A stretch of 64,000 nt of DNA from Chthoniobacter flavus (GTDB taxonomy: Bacteria; Verrucomicrobiota; Verrucomicrobiia; Chthoniobacterales; Chthoniobacteraceae). The notes beneath the pieces were generated by a model. That model searched no databases. It saw nothing but the letters and a program-made list of their open reading frames with translations, and was not told the DNA's origin. Each line of letters opens with the position of its first letter. Positions within the stretch are counted from its first letter, which is position 1. Location: NCBI GenBank assembly GCA_945861435.1, contig CAMAUX010000018.1:1-64000 (forward strand), in the 5' to 3' direction. Shown piece after piece: positions 37,807 through 49,436 of the stretch. The position numbers and the translations under genes were made by a program.

Positions 37807-38864
37807 TGGCTCCGTTTCTGGATACCGCGGAGAAAGTGGGCGCCTGGCTTCCTGTGCTTGCGGGGGAACCGCGGGTGGCGGTGGATACGGAGGCAGACAG
37901 CCTGCACTGCTACTTTGAAAAGCTTTGTCTCATTCAAGTCAGTGCGGCGGGACAGGACGTGCTGATCGACCCGCTTGCGGGGTTCCCCTTGGAGCCGCTT
38001 TTCGCGTCATTGGCTGGCAAGGAATTGATTTTCCATGGTGCCGATTATGACCTGCGCTTGCTGCGGCGCGTCGGCTATGGGGGACCGGAGCGGATCTTCG
38101 ACACGATGATTGCCTCGAGACTTTGCGGGGTGACGGAGTTTAGTCTGGCTGCACTGATTTTGCGTCACTTCGGGCTGACTATTGCCAAGGGCTCGCAGAA
38201 GGCCAACTGGGCGCGCCGTCCCCTGCCTGCCGAGATGGCGGAGTATGCAGTGAAGGACACTCAGTACCTGCATCGGTTGGCGGATATCTTCACGGCGGAG
38301 CTCCATGGATTGGGACGGTGGGAGTGGTTTGCCCAGTCGTGTGAGCGTGCTATTCGTGTGACGGAAGTGCTCAAGGAGAAGGATTCGGAGGACGCGTGGC
38401 GGATCGCTGGGAGTGGATTGCTGCGTGGGAAGTCGGCGGCGATTTTGCGTGAGTTGTGGAAGTGGCGGGATCAGGAGGCGCGCATGGCGGACCGGCCGGC
38501 GTTCCATGTCCTGCACAATGATCAACTCATCTACGCAGCCAACCGGCTGACGCAGGAGCAGGGAGTCGATTTTCATCACCTGAGGGGTTCGAGGCTGCGG
38601 CGCTTTGAGCAGGCCGTGGAGCGTGCATTGGCGATGCCGGAGAGCGAGTGGCCGGTGTTTATCCGCCAGCCGCGACTGCGTCCCTCAAAGGAAGAGGAAT
38701 CACGGTTTCGTGAGCTCAAGCAAGTGCGCGATCGGGTGGCGGGGGATCTGGCATTGGATCCTTCCCTGATCGCTCCGAAGGCGGCGCTGGAAGCGATTGC
38801 GTCGGATGCGGTGGATGGATCAGCCCGTCTGATGGCATGGCAGCGGGAGCTGCTTGGCCTTTGA
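37806..38864 (+). CDS. rnd: RNase D-like 3'-5' exoribonuclease (DEDD, HRDC)
   Basis: 352 residues. DEDD exonuclease motifs: VAVDTEADSLH (Exo I, Asp and Glu), IFHGADYDLRLL (Exo II Asp) and YAVKDTQYLHRL (Exo III, Asp). LIQVSAAGQDVLIDPL between them is typical for RNase D. A C-terminal HRDC-like helical region follows (WKWRDQEARMADRPAFHVLHNDQLIYAANRLT). Role: tRNA 3' maturation or RNA turnover. The start ATG overlaps the rho stop, giving a coaE-rho-rnd run with no gaps. Confidence 0.9.
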   Translation: MAPFLDTAEKVGAWLPVLAGEPRVAVDTEADSLHCYFEKLCLIQVSAAGQDVLIDPLAGFPLEPLFASLAGKELIFHGADYDLRLLRRVGYGGPERIFDTMIASRLCGVTEFSLAALILRHFGLTIAKGSQKANWARRPLPAEMAEYAVKDTQYLHRLADIFTAELHGLGRWEWFAQSCERAIRVTEVLKEKDSEDAWRIAGSGLLRGKSAAILRELWKWRDQEARMADRPAFHVLHNDQLIYAANRLTQEQGVDFHHLRGSRLRRFEQAVERALAMPESEWPVFIRQPRLRPSKEEESRFRELKQVRDRVAGDLALDPSLIAPKAALEAIASDAVDGSARLMAWQRELLGL

Positions 38865-38918
38865 GGGCGGGTGGGTTCGCCTTTAGGAATCTATAGGCAG
38901 CGGGGAGTCCGACTGAGC

Positions 38919-38940
38919 GAGGCATTTGCTAAGCCTCTTT
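38919..38940 (+). terminator. Possible weak terminator after rnd
   Basis: A hairpin with arms GAGGC and GCCTC and a 9-base loop is followed by TTT. A second stem further on (AAGGGTGCGAC at 38983-38993 with GTTGCGCCCTT at 39004-39014, two G-U pairs) has no T run. Either may separate the coaE-rho-rnd run from the next cluster. Confidence 0.3.
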
Positions 38941-39037
38941 GGGATTCGTGCCTAACATCCTCCCTGTGAGGGGGTGTACACGAAGGGTGCGACTCCTCTT
39001 GCGGTTGCGCCCTTGAATTTAGATAGTCTCCCTCCCT

Positions 39038-40738
39038 ATGTCCGCTGTGCCGTTGTCCCTCCCCCGTCCGGTACCCCAGCAGCGCTTTCGCGTACCGAAG
39101 AAGAACATCCCTCAGACGCTCATTGAGCGAACGCGGGTGATGGAGCGTTGCCGCGCGTATGCGGCAGAGCATCGCCCAGTGCCGCCGTTGCCAACAGAGG
39201 AGTTGAAGGTGCACGCGGACCGCCTCGTTGCGGAGTTGGGGTGCGATCCGATTTACCGGGATTACATCGGGGTGCTGCTCAATAACGAGCTCTGGCGTGA
39301 GCAACTCGCCGGGGTGCCCTTTGAGCGGCGGCTGCTGCTTTTGCCCAAGTGTTTGCGGGTGGAGAACAAATGTCCGGCCCCTTTCGACGAGTTCGGCTTG
39401 CTGTGCAAGCAGTGCGGTCTGTGCTCGATTCAGGATCTGCAGGCTGAGGCCGAGCGGCTGGGATATGCGGTGCTGGTGGCTGAGGGATCCGCGATCGTGA
39501 TGTCGCTGATCCAGACCGGCAAGATCGAGGCCATCGTGGGCGTGAGCTGTCTGAGCGTGCTGGAGCGTGCGTTCCCTTACATGGAGGCCGCGGCGATCCC
39601 GGGCGTGGCGATCCCGCTGCTGCAGGACGACTGCATCGACACGACGGTGGATCTGGATTGGATCTGGGATTACATTCACCTTACGAGCGACGACAAGACG
39701 CGCCGGCTTGATCTTGGACAAGCCCGTGACGAGGTGGACTTCTGGTTCACCCCGCTCAACTTGGAACTCATCATGGGGCCCGCTGAAGGTCGCACCGAGC
39801 AGATCGCGCGTGAGTGGTTGGGGCGTGCGGGCAAGCGCTGGCGGCCCTTCCTGACGGTGTCCGCATACCAGGCGCTCCGGACGACCCCGGGGGAACCTCT
39901 GCCGGACGACTTGCGCAAGGTGGCGGTGGCGGTGGAATGTTTTCACAAGGCTTCGTTGATTCACGACGACATCGAGGACAACGACGCGGCCCGTTACGGG
40001 GAGAAGACCCTGCATGAGGAGCACGGCGTGGCGGTGGCGCTCAATGTGGGCGATTTGCTCATCGGCGAGGGATACCGGCTGCTTGCCTCCTGCAAGGTGA
40101 GTGCTGAGCAGAAGGTGGAGCTCCTGCGCATCGCCGCGGAAGGGCAGCGGGAACTCTGTCGCGGGCAGGGTGCCGAGCTTTGCTGGGCGCGCGATCCGCG
40201 TCCTCTGAGTTCTCTTGAGGTGTTGGAGATCTTCCGCAAGAAGACGGCGCCTGCGTTTTCGGTGGCACTCAAGTTGGGTGCCGTGTACGCGGGCCAACTG
40301 GAGGAGGTGGACGAGGTTCTCGAGAATTACAGCGAGGCACTCGGCATCGCTTACCAGATCCGGGATGACCTCAGCGACTTGGGCGAGGCAGGGGAGACCA
40401 ATGACATCGAGGGCTTGCGCCCGAGTCTTCTTCTGGCGGCCGCGCACGAGCGGGCCGAGGGGGCTGACAAGGAGCGGCTGCGGGCGCACTGGGAACGGCG
40501 CGCAGGCAGCGATCCGAAGGCGGTCGAGGCGCTCTATCATGGACTGGGGATCATCGATCGGACGAACGATCTGCTTGAGCGTTACAAGGAGCAGGCTATT
40601 CGCTCGCTGCAGGACGTGGAAAATCCCAATCTGAAGGGGCTGCTGCGCCGGGTGATTGGAAAGATTTTCAACGACACGGAGATCAAGGGCTGGTGCAAGG
40701 AGTTTGAGCAGCAGAACCTCCCGGCCACGCGCGCGTAG
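39038..40738 (+). CDS. DUF116-polyprenyl diphosphate synthase fusion
   Basis: 566 residues. The N-terminal 235 residues match DUF116: LLLPKCLRVENKCPAPFDEFG...CKQCGLCSI with cysteines at 105, 112, 123, 126 and 129, then AIVGVSCLSVLERAFPYM and PLLQDDCIDTTVD. These Cys suggest a metal or Fe-S site. The C-terminal part is an all-alpha trans-prenyl diphosphate synthase with first Asp-rich motif DDIED (310-314) after FHKASLIH, NVGDLLIGEGY, and second motif DDLSD (443-447) after GIAYQIR. It should build linear C15-C20+ prenyl diphosphates; chain length cannot be read reliably. The fusion is unusual. It opens a four-gene run with a prenyltransferase-fold protein, DUF393 and a cyclase. Confidence 0.88.
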   Translation: MSAVPLSLPRPVPQQRFRVPKKNIPQTLIERTRVMERCRAYAAEHRPVPPLPTEELKVHADRLVAELGCDPIYRDYIGVLLNNELWREQLAGVPFERRLLLLPKCLRVENKCPAPFDEFGLLCKQCGLCSIQDLQAEAERLGYAVLVAEGSAIVMSLIQTGKIEAIVGVSCLSVLERAFPYMEAAAIPGVAIPLLQDDCIDTTVDLDWIWDYIHLTSDDKTRRLDLGQARDEVDFWFTPLNLELIMGPAEGRTEQIAREWLGRAGKRWRPFLTVSAYQALRTTPGEPLPDDLRKVAVAVECFHKASLIHDDIEDNDAARYGEKTLHEEHGVAVALNVGDLLIGEGYRLLASCKVSAEQKVELLRIAAEGQRELCRGQGAELCWARDPRPLSSLEVLEIFRKKTAPAFSVALKLGAVYAGQLEEVDEVLENYSEALGIAYQIRDDLSDLGEAGETNDIEGLRPSLLLAAAHERAEGADKERLRAHWERRAGSDPKAVEALYHGLGIIDRTNDLLERYKEQAIRSLQDVENPNLKGLLRRVIGKIFNDTEIKGWCKEFEQQNLPATRA

Positions 40739-40808
40739 AAGGGGACGGCGCGATGCCATCGTGGACTGCGACGGGGCATGAGTGCTTGGGAACGGGGTGG
40801 TTGAATCG

Positions 40809-41693
40809 ATGAGCCTCCGTCTCCGCATGCTTCAGGTGGCGCGCCTTGCCCGCAGGCAACTCGGCGAGGCGTCCGAGCTTGTCACGGCCTTCCTCAGCGA
40901 GCAGCGCACGGCGGAGGGTGCGGGCATGGACCGTTCGGGAAGGCCCGACCTTTACTACACGATCTTCAGTTTGGCGGGGCTGCAGAGCATGGACGCCCTC
41001 CCGGCGATGGAGCCGCTGCGCGCGCATCTCGAGAGCTTTGGGGACGGCGCCGGGCTCGACCTGGTGCATCTCGGAGCGCTCGCCCGCTGCTGGGGGGTGG
41101 CTGGTTCGCAACATGCGCCGGCCGGACGGGCCGATGCGATTCTTGCGCGGATCGAGCGTTACCGGAGTCGCGACGGGGGGTACGATGCGGATCCCGGCAA
41201 TCCCCACGGGAATGCGTATGGATGCTTTGTCGGTTTGGGGGCGTATCAGGATCTGGGGTTTCCCCAACCCGATCCGTTGCGGATGGTGCAGTGTCTGAAG
41301 TTGCTTGAGACGCCGGATGGCGCGTGGGCGAATGCGCGCGGGTTGGAGGTGGGGTCGACCAACGCGACCGCGGCGGCGGTGACCTTGCTGCGCGAGATGG
41401 ATCTTCCTGTGCATGAGCGCGTGGGGGAATGGCTGCTGGCGCAGGCGCATCCACAGGGCGGTTTCCGTGCGATGCCGGCCGCACCGCTGCCTGACTTGCT
41501 TTCCACGGCAACCACGCTGCACGCGCTGGCAAGCATGGATGTGCCGCTGCCCGAGTTCTTGCGGGAGCGGTGTCTGGACTTTGTCGACTCGCTGTGGACC
41601 GCTCGCGGCGGCTTTCACGGGCATTGGGCGGACGACGAGCTCGATGTGGAGTACACCTTTTACGGGCTGCTCGCGCTGGGGCATCTCACATGA
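40809..41693 (+). CDS. Prenyltransferase/squalene-cyclase-fold protein
   Basis: 294 residues from ATG 40809 (an in-frame TTG at 40782 is possible). The sequence shows repeated alpha/alpha-barrel motifs of the prenyltransferase beta-subunit/squalene oxidase cyclase superfamily: RDGGYDADPGNPHGNAYGCFVGL, PDGAWANARG, TNATAAAVTLL, QGGFRAMPAAPLPDLLSTATTLHAL and GGFHGHWADDELDVEYTFYGLLALG. The last resembles the C-terminal barrel of protein prenyltransferase beta subunits, but I cannot confirm a full Asp-Cys-His zinc set. It may be a terpene cyclase-like enzyme or partner of the larger cyclase two genes downstream. Its start is 70 bases from the synthase. Confidence 0.75.
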   Translation: MSLRLRMLQVARLARRQLGEASELVTAFLSEQRTAEGAGMDRSGRPDLYYTIFSLAGLQSMDALPAMEPLRAHLESFGDGAGLDLVHLGALARCWGVAGSQHAPAGRADAILARIERYRSRDGGYDADPGNPHGNAYGCFVGLGAYQDLGFPQPDPLRMVQCLKLLETPDGAWANARGLEVGSTNATAAAVTLLREMDLPVHERVGEWLLAQAHPQGGFRAMPAAPLPDLLSTATTLHALASMDVPLPEFLRERCLDFVDSLWTARGGFHGHWADDELDVEYTFYGLLALGHLT

Positions 41694-41751
41694 GTTGTGA
41701 GCCTTCGTGTGGCTTGCTGCCCGATGGGTCGCGGCTTAGTTTGGTTGTGAA

Positions 41752-42165
41752 ATGAAGGCGCACCTCGTGCTTTACGATGACCAGTGTCCGCTCTGCACGT
41801 TCCAGATGCGGGTGCTGAGTTGGCTGGACTGGTTCAACTGTCTGGCCCTCGTCCCGCTTTCGGCGCAGGAGGCCCGTGCCGCGGCGCCCCAACTCACGAC
41901 CGAAGAACTGCGCGCCGCCATTCACTGCATCGCACGCAACGGCCGCATCCACCGGGGGGCACGCTGCATCCGTTTCGCCGGGATGCGCCTTCCTCTATTG
42001 CTGCCCGTGGGGCTCCTGCTCTGGATCCCCGGGGTGATCCAGATCGCGGAGGTCATCTACCGATGGGTCGCCAAGAATCGTCACCTGCTCAGTCGTTGGT
42101 TTGGCTGCGCCGATGCCTGCGCGATCATGCCCAAGCGCGAGCGCGATCAGGATCGGTGGGTCTGA
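41752..42165 (+). CDS. DUF393 thiol-disulfide oxidoreductase-like protein
   Basis: 137 residues with the DUF393 (DCC family) signature at the N-terminus: LVLYDDQCPLCTFQMRVLSWLDW, containing the CPLC thioredoxin-like pair. The central RNGRIHRGARCIRFAGMRLP and a hydrophobic stretch LLLPVGLLLWIPGVIQIAEVIYRW are typical, as is a cysteine-containing C-terminus. Family members are small thiol-redox proteins of unclear partners. Here the gene lies between two cyclase-fold genes on the same strand, with 58 and 29 base spacers, suggesting a role in the same pathway. Confidence 0.85.
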   Translation: MKAHLVLYDDQCPLCTFQMRVLSWLDWFNCLALVPLSAQEARAAAPQLTTEELRAAIHCIARNGRIHRGARCIRFAGMRLPLLLPVGLLLWIPGVIQIAEVIYRWVAKNRHLLSRWFGCADACAIMPKRERDQDRWV

Positions 42166-42194
42166 GGGGCTGCGAGCTGCAAAAGCGTTGGAAA

Positions 42195-43997
42195 ATGGAC
42201 GCGACCGCCGCCCAAGCACGCATCCATGCAGCTCTGAGCAAGGCGTCTGCGACCCTGCTTGCGGAACGGACTGTGGCGGGGCACTGGCGCGGTGAGCTTT
42301 CGGCAAGTGCGCTCTCAACTGCCACGGCGGTGGTGGCGCTTTCGGTATGCGATCGCGAAGCCCATGCAGCCTTGATCCGCGGCGGTGCGCAGTGGCTGGC
42401 CACCCATCAGAATTCGGATGGTGGCTGGGGCGACACGACGAGGAGTCATTCCAACATCAGCACGACCGCCCTGTGCTGGGCGGCCTTCAGCGCTGCGCGT
42501 GCCGACGGGGATTTTCCACCGGTGGTCGCTCGGGCAGGGGCATGGCTTTCACACGCGGCGGGCAGCCTTGAGCCCGAGCGCCTGGCCGCAGCGATCACCG
42601 CCCGGTATGGGAAGGACCGTACGTTTTCCGTGCCGATCCTGATGACACTGGCGATTGCGGGTCGTCTGGGCTCCGACGGCTGGCGGCTCATTCCGGCGCT
42701 GCCCTTTGAACTCGCTGCGCTGCCTCCGCAGGTTTTTGGGGCGATGCAATTGCCGGTGGTGAGCTATGCGCTGCCGGCGCTGATCGCGATCGGTCAGGTG
42801 ATTCATCATCATGCACCGTCCCGCAACCCACTCCTGCGCTTGATCCGGAGGGTTGCGCGTGGTCGGACGCTTTCGGTGCTGGACGCGATCCAGCCGCCGA
42901 ACGGCGGGTATCTGGAGGCGACGCCGTTGACGAGTTTTGTGACCATGAGCCTCGGGGCCATGGGGCTTGGCGGGCACTCCGTGGTGCAGCGGGCGCTGCG
43001 GTTTCTGAAGGAGTCGGCGCGGCCGGATGGGAGTTGGCCGATCGACACGGATCTGGCGACGTGGGTCACCACGCTGTCGGTGAAGGCGCTGGCGCATCAG
43101 CCCCAGTGGGCTTCGGAGGAGGAGAGGAACAAGATCTGCGCGTGGCTGTTGGACCAGCAGTTTGAGCGGTTGCATCCCTATACCCAAGCTGCGCCCGGTG
43201 GATGGGCTTGGACGGATCTGCCCGGCGGCGTGCCGGATGCCGACGACACGGCGGGTGCGCTGCTTGCGCTTCTCAAGCTCGGGCCCGTTCGGGGCGCGGT
43301 GTTGCGTGCGGGCGTGGCTGGTTGTCGGTGGTTGATCGACCTCCAGAACCGGGATGGTGGGATGCCGACATTCTGCCGCGGCTGGGGTGCGTTGCCTTTC
43401 GACCGAAGCACACCGGATCTGACGGCGCATGCGCTGCGTGCGTGGGTGGGATGGATGCCGCATCTCTCGCTGGCACTGCGGCATGAGGCGGCTCAGGCGG
43501 TGGAGCGTGGGCTGTTGTATTTGAGCCGAGTGCAGCGGGCGGATGGGGCATGGTTGCCGTTGTGGTTCGGCAACCAGCATGTGACGGACGATGAGAATCC
43601 CGTGTACGGCACGGCGATGGTGCTGATGGCCTTGCGAGAGTTGCAGGACGGTGGAATCGAGGTTCCGTCGGCAATGTGCGGTGCGGCTGCTGCCTGGCTC
43701 GAGCGTGCGCAGGATGCGGGCGGAGGTTGGGGCGGGGGGGCGGGCGCTCCCGTTTCGGTCGAAGAGACGGCGCTGGCGGTGGAGGCGCTGGTCGCATTCC
43801 GTCCGGAGGCGGCGCGTGCTGGGGCATTGTGGCTGGCGGATCGGGTGGAGGATGGAACGTGGACGCAGCCAGCTCCCGTGGGCTTTTACTTCGCGAAGCT
43901 GTGGTACTTCGAAAGGCTGTATCCGCAGCTGTTCACGGTGGGGGCATTGGGTCGAGCCGAAGCGCTTCAACTTCGACCGGGTGATCACGGCGGATGA
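42195..43997 (+). CDS. Squalene-hopene cyclase-like terpene cyclase
   Basis: 600 residues from ATG 42195. Class II triterpene cyclase features: QW-type repeats (QNSDGGWGD at 72, PPNGGYLEA, RPDGSWPID, NRDGGMPTF, RADGAWLPLW, DAGGGWGGG) and the acid motif DADD at 348-351 within GGVPDADDTAGALLALL, matching the DxDD proton donor of hopene cyclases. That motif implies protonation-initiated cyclisation of a double bond or epoxide in a linear isoprenoid. The product cannot be predicted; sequence around the active site departs from classic hopene cyclase. No hpn genes or squalene synthase are adjacent. Supports an isoprenoid pathway with the DUF116-synthase gene. Confidence 0.88.
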   Translation: MDATAAQARIHAALSKASATLLAERTVAGHWRGELSASALSTATAVVALSVCDREAHAALIRGGAQWLATHQNSDGGWGDTTRSHSNISTTALCWAAFSAARADGDFPPVVARAGAWLSHAAGSLEPERLAAAITARYGKDRTFSVPILMTLAIAGRLGSDGWRLIPALPFELAALPPQVFGAMQLPVVSYALPALIAIGQVIHHHAPSRNPLLRLIRRVARGRTLSVLDAIQPPNGGYLEATPLTSFVTMSLGAMGLGGHSVVQRALRFLKESARPDGSWPIDTDLATWVTTLSVKALAHQPQWASEEERNKICAWLLDQQFERLHPYTQAAPGGWAWTDLPGGVPDADDTAGALLALLKLGPVRGAVLRAGVAGCRWLIDLQNRDGGMPTFCRGWGALPFDRSTPDLTAHALRAWVGWMPHLSLALRHEAAQAVERGLLYLSRVQRADGAWLPLWFGNQHVTDDENPVYGTAMVLMALRELQDGGIEVPSAMCGAAAAWLERAQDAGGGWGGGAGAPVSVEETALAVEALVAFRPEAARAGALWLADRVEDGTWTQPAPVGFYFAKLWYFERLYPQLFTVGALGRAEALQLRPGDHGG

Positions 43998-44065
43998 GGC
44001 GCAGGCGGAGTGGTCGCTGCTTTTTATGGTTCCGCGGGCGGGGTGGCGGGACTTAGATTGTGGGG

Positions 44066-45823
44066 ATGGCGCAGATCAGCAAGGAAGGCATCATCGAGAT
44101 TTTGGAGTCCATCGGGCGGCTTCTGGAACTCAAGGGAGAGATCGTTTTCAAGATTCGGGCGTACACGAATGCGGCGCGCGCTCTGGAGACGTTCAGTGGG
44201 GATCTTGAACAGCTCTCGAAGGAGGAGCGCCTCGGGGAGATCGACGGGGTGGGCAAGGCGATCGCCGAGAAGATCACCGAGATGTTGGAGACGGGGAAAC
44301 TGGGGTTTTACGAGCGGTTGAAGGCGGAGTTTCCGGCGGGTCTTTTCGAGCTGTTTGAGCTGCAGGGTCTTGGGCCGAAGAAGATCCGGGCGTTGTGGGA
44401 CAAGCTGGGGATCACGTCCGTGGCGGAGCTGGAGGCGGCCTGCAACGACGGGCGGGTCGCAACGCTTGCGGGGTTTGGGGAGAAGACGGCGGCGAACATC
44501 ACCGCGGCGATCGCCTCGCGAGCCAAGCACGCGGGACGGTTCCGGCTTGGGGAGATCGCCGGCGAGGCGGAGCAGATGCTTGCGGAGCTCAAGGAACTGC
44601 CGGAGGTGGGATTGGTGAGCCTTGCGGGCAGTTATCGTCGGCGCAAGGAGGTGGTGGGGGATTTGGATTTCATCGTGGCCACGAGCAAGCCGGAGGTGGT
44701 GTCGGAGTTTTTCGTGAAGCACACGATGGTGGAGAGCGTGATTGTCAACGGAGCGACCAAATCCAGTGTGCGTTTCAAGAGCGGTATCCAAGCCGATCTG
44801 CGCGTGGTGAAGGGTGGCGAGTATCCCTTTGCGCTCAATTACTTCACCGGTTCGAAGGAGCATAACATCGTCCTGCGTTCCCGTGCGCTGGCCCGCGGCT
44901 GGACGCTCAATGAGTACCGGCTCGCGCTCGTGGAGAATCCCAAGACCGCGCCCGAGCCGATCCCGCCGATCCATGAAGAGCGCGATCTGTACCGTGCGCT
45001 GGGGCTTGATTACATCCCGCCGGAACTGCGGGAGGACCGGGGCGAGTTTGAGGCGGCGGAGAATCACACGCTGCCGGACCTTGTGGAGGTGGAGAACCTG
45101 CGTGGGACTTTCCACAACCACACGACCGCGAGCGATGGCCGGGCGACTCTGGAGGAGATGGCGGAGGCGGCGCGGGAGTTGGGGCTGCAGTACCTCGGGA
45201 TCGCCGATCACAGCAAGTCGTCCTTTCAAGCGCACGGGCTCGATGCGGACCGGCTGCTGGCGCAGGTGGCCGAGATCAAGGCCCTCAATGCGAAATACGA
45301 CGGACACTTCCGGATTTTTTCAGGAACCGAGTGCGACATTCTGAAGGACGGTTCGCTGGATTTTCCGGACGAGGTGCTGGCGCAGTTGGACTACGTGGTG
45401 GCTTCGGTGCATGCGGCGTTCACGCAGTCGCAGGCGGAGATGACCAAGCGGATCATCCGCGCGATCAGCAATCCGCATGTGACGATGCTGGGGCATCTCA
45501 CGGGACGTCTTCTGCTTTCACGCGATGCATACCAGGTGGACGTGCCGGCGGTGATCGAGGCGGCGGCCGAGACGGGTACCATCATTGAGCTGAATGCGAG
45601 CCCATGGCGGCTCGACATGGACTGGCGCTGGTGGCCGCTTGCCAAGGAGAAGGGAGTCCGCTGCTCGATCAATCCGGATGCGCATTCCACGGGCCAGCTG
45701 CAGCAGCTTTTCTACGGGGTGGGCGCGGCGCGCAAGGGGTGGCTGACGCGCAAGGACGTCGTGAACTGCCTGCCACTTGGTAAGATCGAGGCGGAACTGG
45801 CCCGCAAACGCAGCCGAGTTTAG
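44066..45823 (+). CDS. polX: DNA polymerase X family with PHP domain
   Basis: 585 residues from ATG 44066 (GTG at 44060 also in frame). The N-terminal 8-kDa-like and HhH regions ([36 protein letters not shown]) precede the Pol X palm with [17 protein letters not shown] (two catalytic Asp) and IQADLRVV (third). A C-terminal PHP domain has [37 protein letters not shown] and [11 protein letters not shown] metal ligands, giving 3'-5' exonuclease or AP-endonuclease activity in studied bacterial PolX. It serves base-excision-type gap repair. Confidence 0.95.
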   Translation: MAQISKEGIIEILESIGRLLELKGEIVFKIRAYTNAARALETFSGDLEQLSKEERLGEIDGVGKAIAEKITEMLETGKLGFYERLKAEFPAGLFELFELQGLGPKKIRALWDKLGITSVAELEAACNDGRVATLAGFGEKTAANITAAIASRAKHAGRFRLGEIAGEAEQMLAELKELPEVGLVSLAGSYRRRKEVVGDLDFIVATSKPEVVSEFFVKHTMVESVIVNGATKSSVRFKSGIQADLRVVKGGEYPFALNYFTGSKEHNIVLRSRALARGWTLNEYRLALVENPKTAPEPIPPIHEERDLYRALGLDYIPPELREDRGEFEAAENHTLPDLVEVENLRGTFHNHTTASDGRATLEEMAEAARELGLQYLGIADHSKSSFQAHGLDADRLLAQVAEIKALNAKYDGHFRIFSGTECDILKDGSLDFPDEVLAQLDYVVASVHAAFTQSQAEMTKRIIRAISNPHVTMLGHLTGRLLLSRDAYQVDVPAVIEAAAETGTIIELNASPWRLDMDWRWWPLAKEKGVRCSINPDAHSTGQLQQLFYGVGAARKGWLTRKDVVNCLPLGKIEAELARKRSRV

Positions 45824-45864
45824 AAGCGAGCCCTCACCCTGTTTCTCATCCCCCCTTGGAACCC

Positions 45865-48631
<2,767 letters not shown>

Positions 48632-48643
48632 ACCGAAAAACAT

Positions 48644-49373
48644 GAATGGACGGGCCACGGAATCCACGGGCCGCACGGAAGGAATGGAGGCGAATGAGGG
48701 GGCTGAGATTCTGTTGCGTGGTCCGTGCATTCAGTGCGTTCCGTGGGCCATTGGGAACTCTCCGGGTTCAGGCGACTGCTGAGTCCCATCGGTGCCTGTG
48801 TGCTTGAGGGTAACAGCCATGTCGTTACGGACTTTGAAGATCGCTCAGAGAGACTCACCCAACGGGTGAGACTGAAACGGGATGGATTTCAGCTGCAAAT
48901 TCCGTTTCCACAAAAACTCACATCAGATACGACGAGTTTTCATCACCGCGTTGAGGCTAAAAACGTGAATGGACGGGCCACGCAATCCACGGACCGCGCG
49001 GAAGGAATGAGGGGAATGAAGGGAATGAGGAGGCTGAGAGTCTGTTGCGTCGTCCGTGCATTCAGTGCGTTCCGTGGGCCATTGGGAACTCGACGGATTC
49101 AGGCGACTGAGGAGTCCTATCGGTGCCTGGGTACTTGAGGGTAACAGCGATGTCGTTACAGACTTTGAAGATCGCTCAAAGAGACTCACCCAACGGGTGA
49201 GCCTGAAACGGGATGATTTTATTGAGGATCGCGAAATAGGGTGACCATGCAGCGTCCAGAGTATGGGCATTCCGTGTGTCACCGTAATGTACGACGCCCA
49301 ATAAGCTGCAAATTCCGTTTCCACAGAAACTCACATCAGATCCGACGAGTTTTCATCGCCGCATTGAGGCTGA
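48644..49373. repeat. Two tandem copies of a ~323-bp intergenic repeat, one with an insert
   Basis: Copy 1 starts GAATGGACGGGCCACGG at 48644 and copy 2 starts GAATGGACGGGCCACGC at 48967. Shared blocks in both: TGCATTCAGTGCGTTCCGTG, TTGAGGGTAACAGC, ATGTCGTTAC, GACTTTGAAGATCGCTC, GAGACTCACCCAACGGGTGA, GCTGCAAATTCCGTTTCCAC and CGACGAGTTTTCATC. Copy 2 carries about 85 extra bases (about 49218-49302) absent from copy 1. CACCCAACGGGTG is a short palindrome. No protein-coding frame is convincing. Position right after the ubiquitin-fusion gene may be meaningful or chance. Confidence 0.85.
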
Positions 49374-49436
49374 AGCAGCGGTGGCTGCGTGCTTTCGAGG
49401 AGCGGTGGGCTTCTGGATCGCGGTCCCCGGTGAGCC

